From positions 558,001 to 622,000 of the forward strand of contig NZ_JARUIU010000002.1 of the NCBI RefSeq assembly GCF_029667115.1: a stretch of 64,000 bases of DNA. The letters run 5' to 3'. How positions within the stretch are numbered: position 1 is the first letter of the stretch; each line of letters opens with the position of its first letter. The stretch comes from Jeotgalibacillus sp. ET6 (GTDB lineage: Bacteria; Bacillota; Bacilli; Bacillales; Jeotgalibacillaceae). A model generated the notes under the pieces. That model did no database searches and had not been told where the DNA came from. It saw nothing but the letters and a program-made list of their open reading frames with translations. Of the stretch, positions 49,940-59,062 are shown in pieces. The position numbers and the translations under genes were made by a program.

Positions 49940-50425
49940 CTAAACTAGTCTAGCACCTGCGAAACTAGATCGCTGGTCAATAGCAACTGTACCTGGAGTG
50001 GTACTTAATGCAAAGATCTCTACTGTATCGCCTTCATTTAGCTTAACTATTTCACTAAGGTCTACTACATTAAAAAATACAGCATTGAATCCTGTATAAT
50101 CTGCCTCTACATCTTGACTAGCGCCATTAATAACTAAGTTCATTCCAAATTCATAATCAACGTTATCGTCATCGGGATCAAATGATAGTGTAGCAGTAAA
50201 TAAATACACACCTGCTTCTTTTGCAATGAATGTAGATGTGGTTCTATTGTATTCGTAGCTTAGATCAAACTGTTCATCATTAAAGGAAACTTTAAAATTC
50301 ACACGCGCTGTTGGAATGGGAATTGCTGCATTTTTAAGTGCCCTGAAAGCTGATTTACCTTCTCTTGGCTTTACCCTCCCACAACACTTTCTTGCGTTCA
50401 CATTACCAGAATGATTGTTATCCAA
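49940..50425 (-). CDS. C1q/TNF-like jelly-roll protein, possible spore-surface or secreted protein
   Basis: A 161-residue protein. The first 35 residues are basic and polar with a Cys pair (NARKCCGRVKPREGKSAF), and the rest is beta-rich with the C1q-like pattern: FIAKEAGVYLFTATLSF, VFFNVVDLSEIVKLNEGDTVEI and a final SSFAGARLV. Similar domains cap BclA-type exosporium fibres, but no collagen repeats are present here. The TTG at 50425 is 8 bases after AAGGAGG; a GTG at 50434 overlaps that site. No secretion signal is visible. Confidence 0.72.
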   Translation of the reverse strand: MDNNHSGNVNARKCCGRVKPREGKSAFRALKNAAIPIPTARVNFKVSFNDEQFDLSYEYNRTTSTFIAKEAGVYLFTATLSFDPDDDNVDYEFGMNLVINGASQDVEADYTGFNAVFFNVVDLSEIVKLNEGDTVEIFALSTTPGTVAIDQRSSFAGARLV

Positions 50426-50654
50426 AAAGATCACCTCCTTATCTATTAACTATAGTATTTAAAAATAAGCCAATAAGAATAGGTGCTAGTCTTAGGATGT
50501 CAATTTATAATGATTTGGAGTGAAAAAAGTGCTTAAAGCTGATGTTTACTTGATAAAGAACTTTCTCTTAAATCATTTGTGGCTGGATTCACGGCCTGAT
50601 CAAAAATCACCTAATGTTTTTCATCAGTCCATATTTATTTAATGAAAGGGTTCA

Positions 50655-50668
50655 CGAGAACGCTTTCA
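50655..50668. promoter_or_regulatory. Candidate CcpA cre site upstream of ilvD
   Basis: Read on the reverse strand as TGAAAGCGTTCTCG, close to the cre consensus TGWAARCGYTWNCW with one mismatch. It is centred about 76 bp before the likely transcription start, a position fitting activation, as CcpA does at B. subtilis ilv-leu. Confidence 0.5.
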
Positions 50669-50701
50669 TAAATACAAATGTTAATATATTCTGAAAACTT
50701 A

Positions 50702-50730
50702 TTGCGATTGATGTCGCAAGTTAGTATGAT
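50702..50730 (+). promoter_or_regulatory. ilvD promoter with inverted repeat over the -35 box
   Basis: TTGCGA, 17-bp spacer, TATGAT. TTGCGA-TTGATG-TCGCAA forms a perfect inverted repeat starting at the -35 box, a possible regulator site. Confidence 0.6.
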
Positions 50731-50798
50731 ATGACATACACAGTTTCGATTTGGTTAAATCGTTTGGCAGCTATAGATGCAGGGAAAGGGTGGAGACA

Positions 50799-52493
50799 AT
50801 GGACAAAAAGAAAGATATGCGAATCCGGAGCAAAGTAATCAGTGAAGGTGTGAACCGGGTGCCAAACCGTTCCATGCTGCGGGCAGTCGGCTTTACAGAT
50901 GAAGATTTTAAAAAGCCTATGATTGGAATCGCCAGCACATGGAGCGAAGTAACCCCTTGTAATATACATATCGATGAATTAGCCAAACAGGCAAAAGCAG
51001 GAGCGAAAGATGGCGGCGGAGCCCCGATGATCTTTAATACCATTACCGTGTCAGATGGTATTTCAATGGGCCATGAAGGAATGTTTTACTCACTGCCAAG
51101 CCGTGAAGTCATTGCAGACTCGATTGAAACAGTTACCAATGCAGAACGACTTGACGGTATAGTAGCGATTGGCGGCTGTGACAAAACCACACCAGCCTGT
51201 GTAATGGCGATTGCCCGTATGAATATCCCTTCTGTTTATGTATATGGAGGCACGATTCAGCCTGGAAAACTGGACGGCAAAGACATTGATATCGTGTCTT
51301 CCTTTGAAGCAGTGGGTCAATATCAGGAAGGCATCATCGACGACGAACAGCTCTACAAAGTTGAATGCCATGCATGTCCGGGGGCAGGAGCCTGCGGGGG
51401 CATGTATACAGCGAATACAATGGCTGCAGCAGTTGAAGCACTTGGCATGAGTATACCTGGATCTTCTTCCACACCTGCTATTAATAAATACAAGGAATCA
51501 GAATGCCGTCAAGCAGGCGAGCTCGTCGTATCCTTACTTGAAAATGATATTTACCCCCGTGATATTATGACAAAAAAAGCGTTTGAAAATGCCATCACGG
51601 TTGTCATGGCTCTCGGCGGCTCAACCAATGCTATTTTACATTTGCTGGCCATGGCTCATTCAGCAGATGTGGATTTATCGCTTGATGATTTTGAAAGAGT
51701 CCGCCAAAATGTCCCGCATTTAGCCGATTTAAAGCCGAGCGGAAAATATGTCATGCAGGATTTGTTTGAAGTAGGCGGGGTGCCTGCAGTTATGAAGCTT
51801 CTGCACGAACAGGGACTCATTCATGGAGATTGCCTGACAGTGACGGGGAAAACCATTGCTCAAAACCTGGAAAGCGTATCGCCTTTAAAAGAAGGACAGC
51901 AGGTCATTAAACCTTTCAATGAGCCGTTTAAAAAGACCGGACCGCTTGTTGTGCTCAAAGGAAACCTGGCGCCGGACGGGGCAGTAGCGAAAATGTCCGG
52001 GCAGAAAATCAGTCGTTTTGAAGGACCGGCCCGTGTTTATGATAGTGAAGATGAGGCCGCAAAAGCCATTGAAGATAACCAGATCAAAGAAGGGGACGTC
52101 CTCGTAATCCGTCATGTGGGTCCTAAAGGCGGACCTGGGATGCCGGAGATGCTGTCGATTACAGCGATGATCGTCGGCAGGGGGCTTGGCGGCAAAGTCG
52201 CGCTGATGACAGATGGCCGTTTTTCAGGCGGTTCACATGGCTTTGTCATTGGACATGTTTCCCCTGAGGCACATGTGGGAGGACCGATTGGACTCCTGAA
52301 GGAAGGCGACACGATTACAATTGACAGTGATACACAGGAAATCAATTTCAACTTGTCCGAAAGTGAGCTGGAAGAGCGTGCGAAGGCCTGGATCAAGCCT
52401 GCTCCAAAATTCCGTAAAGGCATGCTGTCAAAATACACGCGCCTCGTTTCTTCTTCTTCAAAGGGAGCGGTAACAGATTTGGATGAAGAATAA
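50799..52493 (+). CDS. ilvD: Dihydroxy-acid dehydratase
   Basis: Fe-S enzyme of 564 residues in valine, isoleucine and pantothenate synthesis. Cluster cysteines are Cys54 ([10 protein letters not shown]), Cys127 ([10 protein letters not shown]) and Cys199 ([11 protein letters not shown]); the catalytic Ser lies in RFSGGSHGF. The VTPCNIH and GAGACGG context is that of the [2Fe-2S] type rather than the classical B. subtilis form. It stands alone, not with ilvBHC-leu. The ATG at 50799 follows GGGTGGAG; a TTG at 50751 is less likely. Confidence 0.96.
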   Translation: MDKKKDMRIRSKVISEGVNRVPNRSMLRAVGFTDEDFKKPMIGIASTWSEVTPCNIHIDELAKQAKAGAKDGGGAPMIFNTITVSDGISMGHEGMFYSLPSREVIADSIETVTNAERLDGIVAIGGCDKTTPACVMAIARMNIPSVYVYGGTIQPGKLDGKDIDIVSSFEAVGQYQEGIIDDEQLYKVECHACPGAGACGGMYTANTMAAAVEALGMSIPGSSSTPAINKYKESECRQAGELVVSLLENDIYPRDIMTKKAFENAITVVMALGGSTNAILHLLAMAHSADVDLSLDDFERVRQNVPHLADLKPSGKYVMQDLFEVGGVPAVMKLLHEQGLIHGDCLTVTGKTIAQNLESVSPLKEGQQVIKPFNEPFKKTGPLVVLKGNLAPDGAVAKMSGQKISRFEGPARVYDSEDEAAKAIEDNQIKEGDVLVIRHVGPKGGPGMPEMLSITAMIVGRGLGGKVALMTDGRFSGGSHGFVIGHVSPEAHVGGPIGLLKEGDTITIDSDTQEINFNLSESELEERAKAWIKPAPKFRKGMLSKYTRLVSSSSKGAVTDLDEE

Positions 52494-52539
52494 TTCGTTC
52501 ATCAATCAAGAACGGTTTGTGTTAACACTATAGGTATGA

Positions 52540-52735
52540 GTCGAAAAAGGAGCTGGAGACAATATATGTCTCTGGCTCCTTGACCGTTCACTTCGCTTCA
52601 GGCGGTCGCTTTCCGCAGGGACGGCGTTGAGACTTTTCAGGGCCTTGCCCTGTAAAGTCTCAGCTTGCCTTCAAATCCTGCAGGAGTCGCCACCTTCCGC
52701 TCCGCTCACCTCATACTTACGATAAATATCCGCCT
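52540..52735 (-). repeat. Dispersed repeat with terminator-like hairpin
   Basis: On the reverse strand: GAGGTGAGCGGAGCGGAAGG, GGCGACTCCTGCAGG, an imperfect stem around GAGACTTTACAGGGC, GCGGAAAGCGACCGCCTGAAG, then an AAGGAGCCAGAGACA hairpin. The order matches each unit of the array at 32664-33273. From 52736 to 53010 I see no gene. Confidence 0.85.
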
Positions 52736-53010
52736 CAGAAATTTTTAGATAAGTTCCAGTAAATTTATAATCCTTAAAAGCTCTGTTCAACATGATTAAA
52801 ATTCGGTACCATATTATCTTTGAACATAAACCGGGTTATTAACAAATTATTACCGGTTTAAATCAAAACACGCTTTTCACATAGAGATAATGATAATGAA
52901 AAAACATTGATTCTTCTTTCAACATGTAGGGCGATTGCTTTTATTTCTCTAAATTTCTGTTACATACATTAGACGAAGATATTATCTCTCCGTTTTCTAA
53001 TTTCCAAAAT

Positions 53011-53481
53011 TTATATTAGTGGTTTTGACATATCCATCATATTTTTAAACCCGAGATTTTCATAAATCTTTCTCCCACTTGAACTTGACCACAATCTTGC
53101 TCTTTTGGCCCCTCTTTCTGTAAGCCATAAACAGACATCATCTACCAATTTATAAGCTAACCCATTCCTACGATGATTTTTCAAAGTATATACCGCTAAC
53201 AACCATCCAAAAAGACTAAGTTCCTGTGAAAGCGGGTATGCATACTCTGACCTGATCAGACCACCTGCACAAGCAACAATTTCACCTTTATTATCAATGG
53301 CAACTCTAAACTTTAAATTATCTAACTCAGTCTCCTTTATAAATAAATTTCTAACTTCTTCAACCCTCTGCAGATCTGGCTTTGGGATCCCGTCAACCTC
53401 TTCCATTTCACATACCATCCTGTACCAATAGTCAGCCATAAGAGGTATCTCTTCATTAGTGGTCCATCGAGTTTTATACAT
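53011..53481 (-). CDS. GNAT-family N-acetyltransferase
   Basis: A 156-residue acetyl-CoA-dependent acetyltransferase. The pyrophosphate-binding motif A is seen as LKNHRRNGLAYKLVDDV near residues 105-121, and the end GRKIYENLGFKNM is typical. The substrate is unknown. The start at 53481 follows TCAGGAGGTAA; a longer ORF to 53556 includes upstream non-conserved residues. Confidence 0.88.
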   Translation of the reverse strand: MYKTRWTTNEEIPLMADYWYRMVCEMEEVDGIPKPDLQRVEEVRNLFIKETELDNLKFRVAIDNKGEIVACAGGLIRSEYAYPLSQELSLFGWLLAVYTLKNHRRNGLAYKLVDDVCLWLTERGAKRARLWSSSSGRKIYENLGFKNMMDMSKPLI

Positions 53482-53605
53482 TTTATTACCTCCTGAAAAA
53501 AAGTGATACTTTTTAATAAATAAAACACAGGCAATTTTCTCGATTCTCTTCTTCACTTATGGTTAGATAAAATCAAGAAGTGAAATTTATCAGCCAGGAG
53601 TGATG

Positions 53606-54322
53606 ATGGTGAATGTACAGATTTGGTCGGATTATGTTTGTCCGTTTTGTTATATAGGGAAAAGAAAGTTTGAAAAGGCGCTGGAGAATTTTGCGCATAA
53701 GGACCAGGTGCAAATTGTTTATAAAAGCTTCGAATTAGATCCCAACGCCCCCTTGCATGCTGACCAGGATATGATTGAAACACTTGCAGGCAAATATGGC
53801 ACAAGCCTTGAACAGGCGAGAGAAATGACCAGAGGAGTCACACAGCAGGCGAAGGAAGTCGGACTTGCGTATGATTTCGATAAAATGAAGCGTACGAATA
53901 CACGGGACGCTCACAGGCTGACTCACTGGGCTGCCTCCCAGGGGAAAATGGAAGAACTAACAGAGCGTTTACTCCAGGCGTACTTTATTGAATCAAAGCA
54001 TATTGGAGAGCATGAAACACTTGCACTCCTTGCAGAGGAAGCAGGTTTGAATAGAGAAGAAGCCCGGGAAATACTAACATCTGATGCTTTTACAGCCGAT
54101 GTGGAAAAAGATATAAGCAAAGCTTCCCAGATTGGCGTTACAGGCGTACCGTTCTTTGTTTTTGAAGAAAAGTGGGCTGTTTCTGGTGCACAGCCGGTAG
54201 AAGCGTTTGAAGAAGTATTAAATAAGGTCTGGGAGGAACAGCAGGGATCAGGTCTGATTCACATGACCAGTAAAGAAGGATCAGATGATCAGGCATGCAA
54301 AGATGATTCTTGCGGTATCTAA
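53606..54322 (+). CDS. DsbA-family oxidoreductase (FrnE-like)
   Basis: A cytoplasmic thioredoxin-fold protein of about 238 residues with no signal peptide. The redox pair is in SDYVCPFCYIGKRKFE near residue 12, and the cis-proline in IGVTGVPFFVFEEKWAVSG. The helical insert matches the FrnE/2-hydroxychromene isomerase-like group. The C-terminal tail contains CKDDSCG, an extra Cys pair. The start is chosen 5 bases after CCAGGAG; GTG 53600 and ATG 53603 are closer to that site. Confidence 0.9.
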   Translation: MVNVQIWSDYVCPFCYIGKRKFEKALENFAHKDQVQIVYKSFELDPNAPLHADQDMIETLAGKYGTSLEQAREMTRGVTQQAKEVGLAYDFDKMKRTNTRDAHRLTHWAASQGKMEELTERLLQAYFIESKHIGEHETLALLAEEAGLNREEAREILTSDAFTADVEKDISKASQIGVTGVPFFVFEEKWAVSGAQPVEAFEEVLNKVWEEQQGSGLIHMTSKEGSDDQACKDDSCGI

Positions 54323-54365
54323 AAATCGCCCGGGAGCTTAGACAGCTTCCCGGGCGATTATTTAC
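54323..54365 (+). terminator. Terminator between the DsbA-like and AGCS genes
   Basis: AATCGCCCGGGAGCT/AGCTTCCCGGGCGATT, nearly perfect 15-bp stem, then TATTTA. Its A-rich left flank also suits the converging gene. Confidence 0.88.
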
Positions 54366-54403
54366 TATGGTTTAATTAGTATGGTCATGCAGTGATAGTT
54401 TGT

Positions 54404-55816
54404 TTAAGATACCTTATCATGTTCTTTTCGGATGGCATCCCAGCATTCAGTTCCTTTTATGCCAAGCTTCCCAGGGGAGAAGGTTGGATCAATGCCCTGA
54501 TTTTTCTGCGTTTCATAATCTTTCAGTGCAATGATAGCAATTTTACCTAACAGCACGATTCCTATAATATTAATCAAGGTCATAAGAGCCATGAATACAT
54601 CGGCAAGAGCCCAGACAAGACCAAGACCCGCATAAGATCCAAACATAACAAGTCCCATTGTCAGGAATCGATAGACATTAAGTGCGATTTTGCTTTTCTT
54701 AATAAATTCAATATTTGTTTCCCCGTAATAGTAGCTTCCTACAATTGAACTGAACGCGAACATAAAGATCGCTGCAGCCACAAAGATTCCGGCCCAGTCA
54801 CCGATTTGAAGACTCAGTGAGCTTTGCAGAAGCTGGATTCCTTCCAGTCCGCTTGCTTGATAATCTGTATTTACCAGAATAATAAAAGCAGTAGCCGAAC
54901 AAACGATTAAAGTATCGACATAAACACCAAGCGTCTGAATAAAGCCCTGCTTTGCCGGGTGGCTGACATTGGCAGTAGCAGCCGCATTCGGTGCACTACC
55001 CATACCCGCTTCATTGGAGAACAATCCGCGTCGCACACCCTGCATAATAGCAGCACCGATCCCGCCGCCAAGCGCCTGTTCAAAACCAAATGCGCTGCTG
55101 ATGATCGTTGAAAATACAGCAGGGATCTGGGTGAAGTTCAGCGCAATTACGACTAAGGCAATTCCGACATACAAAACGGCCATAATCGGAACGATCACGC
55201 TTGAGAAATTTGCAATACGGTGAACACCGCCAAAGATAATCAGTCCTGTTAAAAGTGTAACAGCCCCGCCGACAATCAAACGGTCAATTCCAAATGCGCT
55301 CTCAAATGCAAGGGCAATTGTATTACTTTGAACAGAGTTAAAAATTAATCCGAATGTAACGGCGATTAAAACGGCAAAGATAATGCCAAGCCAGCGCTTA
55401 TTTAATCCTTTTTCAATGTAATAAGCCGGCCCTCCCCGGTATGCTGAACCGTCCCGAACCTTATAGATCTGGGCGAGTGTGCTTTCAATAAAGCTTGTCG
55501 CACCCCCCAAGAGTGCCACAACCCACATCCAAAACACAGCACCCGGACCTCCGACCACAATCGCAACAGCAACACCAGCTAAGTTACCTGTTCCGATTCG
55601 GGTAGCAGCTCCAATCGAAAAGGACTTAAAGGAACTGATGCTTTTCATTCCGTCCACGACGACCGACTTATCACCGAGCACCCGTACCATTTCTTTCAAG
55701 TAGCGAAACTGAACAAAGCGTGTAGTAATTGTAAAATAAAGACCTGCACCAAGTAAGGCAGCAATAAGAACGTAACTCCATAAAAAATTATTGGCACTAT
55801 CAATGATACCTTGCAT
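54404..55816 (-). CDS. Sodium:alanine symporter, AGCS family
   Basis: A membrane protein of 470 residues with about eleven hydrophobic segments. The family signatures GTGNLAGVAVAIVVGGPGA and GVRRGLFSNEAGMGSAP are present. It imports alanine or glycine with Na+ or H+. The ATG at 55816 gives the standard MQGIIDSANNFLWSYVL start; an upstream in-frame start at 55972 adds 52 unrelated residues. From 55817 to 56085 I see no gene; the promoter should lie there. Confidence 0.92.
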   Translation of the reverse strand: MQGIIDSANNFLWSYVLIAALLGAGLYFTITTRFVQFRYLKEMVRVLGDKSVVVDGMKSISSFKSFSIGAATRIGTGNLAGVAVAIVVGGPGAVFWMWVVALLGGATSFIESTLAQIYKVRDGSAYRGGPAYYIEKGLNKRWLGIIFAVLIAVTFGLIFNSVQSNTIALAFESAFGIDRLIVGGAVTLLTGLIIFGGVHRIANFSSVIVPIMAVLYVGIALVVIALNFTQIPAVFSTIISSAFGFEQALGGGIGAAIMQGVRRGLFSNEAGMGSAPNAAATANVSHPAKQGFIQTLGVYVDTLIVCSATAFIILVNTDYQASGLEGIQLLQSSLSLQIGDWAGIFVAAAIFMFAFSSIVGSYYYGETNIEFIKKSKIALNVYRFLTMGLVMFGSYAGLGLVWALADVFMALMTLINIIGIVLLGKIAIIALKDYETQKNQGIDPTFSPGKLGIKGTECWDAIRKEHDKVS

Positions 55817-56085
55817 TCTTTCATCCCCTTTTTTTGAATTATCTGAATATGGAATAATATACACAGAAATTTTAATTAAGTAAATAGTAATTTTAGGGAA
55901 TGTAAATCTATGAAAACCCTTTCTGTAAAGGGTTAAGGATGGAAATGATGAAAAACCTGCAATTTTTTGCATTGTAATTTCCAGAGAAAAAGAGGATAAA
56001 ATATTATGGCTTCAAGACTTTTAATCACATTTTAACGTAAAAATTTCCATTCGAAAATCGAAATATTCTGTAAATATTTATTTTT

Positions 56086-56116
56086 AAAAAAAGTGCGAAA
56101 CCGGGAAAGTTTCGCA
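56086..56116 (-). terminator. Terminator after the SDR gene (reverse strand)
   Basis: Reverse-strand TGCGAAAC and GTTTCGCA stem with a short loop, followed by CTTTTTTT. Confidence 0.85.
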
Positions 56117-56122
56117 GAAAAA

Positions 56123-57166
56123 TCAGGAATTAAAGTATGTTTTAATCAGCATTCGATATTTTTCGTCTGTCAAATCAAGCTTATTTCTGCCGCTCTTCTT
56201 CAACAAATTTTGTGTATTGGGGTCTTCAAATACGACGGACCGGGATAGATAGGACCGGAAGACATTCATCGGTTCGTTAATCACTTTGTCGCTTTCCGTC
56301 AGGCGATCAGGGTCATTGACCAGCTTCAATTGCGTCACTCCGCTAATTTCTCTAATCCAATTCATGACGTCTTTGTTTTTAGGAGCATGGTTATTTGCAA
56401 TATGGTAAATGGCAGAGGGCGCAGCATGAATGGCAGCGGCACTTAATACATCGACTACATAATTGACCGGGACAACATTATTCGATGCTTCCTCGCTGCA
56501 CAAAAGTCGGATCTCATGGTCTGAGGAAATCCTCCCTCGCTGAATTAGTTTTTTTACAAGCGCTACAGCTTTTAAAAGACCGTATAAGGCAAATGTTGTA
56601 TCTGCTTCACCGGTATTGGAATCACCGACAATAATAGCCGGACGGAAGATCGATACGTTCAGAGCATCGCGCTCCTGCCAGACAAGATGCTCAGCATGGC
56701 CCTTGCTTTCTTCGTAATCATTCACGAACGTGCGGGATAAAGAATGAAGGTCCTCCTTTCCATAATCATCAAGCCCAAGCGTATAAGCAGTACTGATATG
56801 AAAGAATGAAGGAATCTTAATTTTATGTGCAAAGTCAATGGCGTGTTTTGTCCCTTGAACATTGACAAAAAACGTTTTTTCGCGATCTTCAGGATCAAAA
56901 GATAAATAAGCTGCAGTATGGTAGAGTATATGAAGCTGACCCAGCAGTTTTTCCTGATCAGCCCGGTCCACTCCAAGCATTTCTTTTGTGACGTCTCCGT
57001 AAACCGGATGAACCCGCTTTGCTTCTTCAGGAGAAAGAGAAGCCAGAATCGCACTCTTCTTTTTTTCGCTGCGGACAAGAGGAAAGAGGGTATGTCCGTC
57101 TTTTAAAAGGGATTTAACTAATTTAGTGCCTACAAATCCAGTAGCACCTGTTATCATGATATTCAT
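56123..57166 (-). CDS. Extended SDR / thioester-reductase-like oxidoreductase
   Basis: A 347-residue NAD(P)-binding protein. GATGFVG lies at residues 7-13, and a Tyr-x3-Lys catalytic pair appears in YEESKGHAEH. It groups with the NAD_binding_4 proteins that include thioester-reductase domains and fatty acyl reductases, rather than sugar epimerases. Substrate unknown. The ATG has AAGGAGAC upstream. It is divergent from the DEAD-box gene. Confidence 0.83.
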   Translation of the reverse strand: MNIMITGATGFVGTKLVKSLLKDGHTLFPLVRSEKKKSAILASLSPEEAKRVHPVYGDVTKEMLGVDRADQEKLLGQLHILYHTAAYLSFDPEDREKTFFVNVQGTKHAIDFAHKIKIPSFFHISTAYTLGLDDYGKEDLHSLSRTFVNDYEESKGHAEHLVWQERDALNVSIFRPAIIVGDSNTGEADTTFALYGLLKAVALVKKLIQRGRISSDHEIRLLCSEEASNNVVPVNYVVDVLSAAAIHAAPSAIYHIANNHAPKNKDVMNWIREISGVTQLKLVNDPDRLTESDKVINEPMNVFRSYLSRSVVFEDPNTQNLLKKSGRNKLDLTDEKYRMLIKTYFNS

Positions 57167-57293
57167 AGGTGTCTCCTTTTTAAATGCAAGATTCTTTTAG
57201 TATAGCAGACACAACGTTGAATCTTAACTGAAGAAACGACAAATACTGCGCAGAGAAGAAAAAAGGTATAATAGAGCGAAAGAGGTGTATGCA

Positions 57294-58574
57294 TTGAAAG
57301 AATTTTTATCGCTCGGTCTTTCCCAGAAGGCCGGCACACAACTAGAAAAGCAAATGATTTTAAACCCAACGGATGTGCAGAAAAAAGCCATTCCCATCCT
57401 GCTGGACAATAAAGACGTATTGGTACAGGCGAAAACAGGAACAGGAAAAACACTCGCTTTTTTGCTTCCTGCTCTTGAAAAGATAGATCAGTCCAATCCT
57501 ACGCTGCAGGCGCTTATACTAGCTCCTACCAGGGAACTGGCAATTCAGGTAACCGAAGAGTTAAAAAAGCTGCAGATAAGTGATAAAGAACCATCTGTTT
57601 TATCCATATATGGCGGCCAGGATTTAGATAAACAAGTAAAAAGCCTGGCGCGCGGCGTTCAAATAGCCGTTGCAACACCGGGAAGGCTGCTTGACCATGT
57701 CAGACGGGGAACCATCGATTTGGCGACGGTAATGACGCTGATCATAGATGAAGCAGACCAGATGCTTCATTTCGGCTTCCTTGAAGAAGTAGAGCAGATT
57801 ATCGAACTGACAAGCGAAGATAGGCAGATGGGGTTATTTTCTGCAACGCTTTCCAAGGATATTCGCAAGCTTGCAAAGCGTTATATGAAAAAGCCTGAAA
57901 CCGTACAGATCAGGGACCAGTCCAGCATGGTGGAAGAAATTCAGCACTATGTCATTGAAGTAAGCGACAGGGAAAAGCTCGGGGCATTATGTCAGACGAT
58001 TGATGAGGCCAGGCCATTTTTAGGGATCATTTTCTGCCGGACGATCCGACGGGTAAGCAAGCTGTATGGAGAGCTGCGATCACGAGGCTATCTTGTCGGG
58101 GAATTGCACGGCGACCTGTCTCAATCAAAAAGAGAAAACGTAATGAAACAATTTCGAACCGCCAAGCTGCAGCTCCTTGTCGCAACCGACGTAGCATCAA
58201 GAGGAATTGACGTAGAAGGGGTTACCCATGTTTTTAATTACGATGTTCCGGAGGATGTTGAAGGCTACATCCACCGCATTGGAAGAACAGGGCGTGCCGG
58301 AGAAGATGGGGCGGCATATACGCTGTCAGCTCCAAAAGATAAAGATTTGATGCGTGATATAGAGCAGGGAATCCAATACGAAATTCCCAGAAAAATGGTA
58401 GAAGTGAACGCATCAGACTATGACAGGCATGAAGGTGCTTCAAAAAAGGATTCCATGAGTGCTAAAGAAAGAAAAGAAGAAAAGATTGAAAAAAATAAAA
58501 AACGACAGCAGCGATACAGCGGCAGTCATACTGCACCTAAAGCCTCACCGAGTAAAAGAAGAGGAAGATCTTAA
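57294..58574 (+). CDS. DEAD-box RNA helicase
   Basis: An ATP-dependent RNA helicase of 426 residues. Motifs in order: Q motif NPTDVQKKAIP, AKTGTGKT (I), PTRELA (Ia), TPGR (Ib), IIDEADQML (II), SAT (III), and HRIGRTGRAG (VI). A basic, low-complexity tail of about 50 residues ends KASPSKRRGRS. The TTG at 57294 is 8 bases after AGAGG; a GTG at 57285 overlaps that site. Which Csh protein it corresponds to is not clear. Confidence 0.92.
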   Translation: MKEFLSLGLSQKAGTQLEKQMILNPTDVQKKAIPILLDNKDVLVQAKTGTGKTLAFLLPALEKIDQSNPTLQALILAPTRELAIQVTEELKKLQISDKEPSVLSIYGGQDLDKQVKSLARGVQIAVATPGRLLDHVRRGTIDLATVMTLIIDEADQMLHFGFLEEVEQIIELTSEDRQMGLFSATLSKDIRKLAKRYMKKPETVQIRDQSSMVEEIQHYVIEVSDREKLGALCQTIDEARPFLGIIFCRTIRRVSKLYGELRSRGYLVGELHGDLSQSKRENVMKQFRTAKLQLLVATDVASRGIDVEGVTHVFNYDVPEDVEGYIHRIGRTGRAGEDGAAYTLSAPKDKDLMRDIEQGIQYEIPRKMVEVNASDYDRHEGASKKDSMSAKERKEEKIEKNKKRQQRYSGSHTAPKASPSKRRGRS

Positions 58575-58620
58575 AAAAAGACGACCCCGCAGCCATTTCC
58601 GGACTGCAGGGTCGTTTTTC
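58574..58620 (+). terminator. Terminator after the DEAD-box gene
   Basis: ACGACCCCGCAG/CTGCAGGGTCGT stem with TTTTT; A-rich left side may also serve the small reverse-strand gene. Confidence 0.88.
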
Positions 58621-58653
58621 AGTTGCTGAGCTTCCAAGTCCAAAGTAAACGAC

Positions 58654-58827
58654 TTAAGAACCTCCGGCTTTTCTTCTCGTATTAGCTACTTTCTTTGCTT
58701 GCTGGCTTTTCATTTTCTTTTCATTGCCAGGTCCCTGAGAAGCTGCATTAGCATTAGATTGATTTTTCTTGTTTGCAAGCTGCTGCTTCACTAAATCCTG
58801 TAAACTTACCTTCTTCTGTTCACTCAT
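58654..58827 (-). CDS. Small basic hydrophilic protein, unknown
   Basis: A 57-residue protein rich in Lys, Gln, Asn and Ala (MSEQKKVSLQDLVKQQLANK at the start, RRKAGGS at the end). It has no Cys or hydrophobic segment and is probably disordered. No family recognised; spore-associated small proteins look similar, but this is not evidence. The start follows AAAGGATCG on the reverse strand; the longer form adds MERIDF. Confidence 0.6.
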   Translation of the reverse strand: MSEQKKVSLQDLVKQQLANKKNQSNANAASQGPGNEKKMKSQQAKKVANTRRKAGGS

Positions 58828-58948
58828 GAAATCGATCCTTTCCATAGCAGGTATCCATAATTATAATCCATGCCTTCTCCTAAAGAAAGATAAACAGCCG
58901 ATTCAAATTCGCAATAATGAAAAAAAGTGATGTAAACTAAAAGTAAAT

Positions 58949-58965
58949 GGGGTCAGACCCCTTTT
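58949..58965. repeat. Short GGGGTC palindrome
   Basis: GGGGTCAGACCCC followed by TTTTG. Same core as at 18810 and 21217, but without long arms. Confidence 0.6.
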
Positions 58966-59062
58966 GTTTGGTAACGTACTAAAATCATAAGAAAAGTGAT
59001 CTGAAGGTCTATTTTTTTCGTTATCTATACAAAGGCTATTCAATTGCAGGGAGGTGCAAGTC

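Noticed and set aside
57285-57293. GTG start for the DEAD-box gene
   Set aside because: It overlaps the AGAGG ribosome site; TTG at 57294 has proper spacing.
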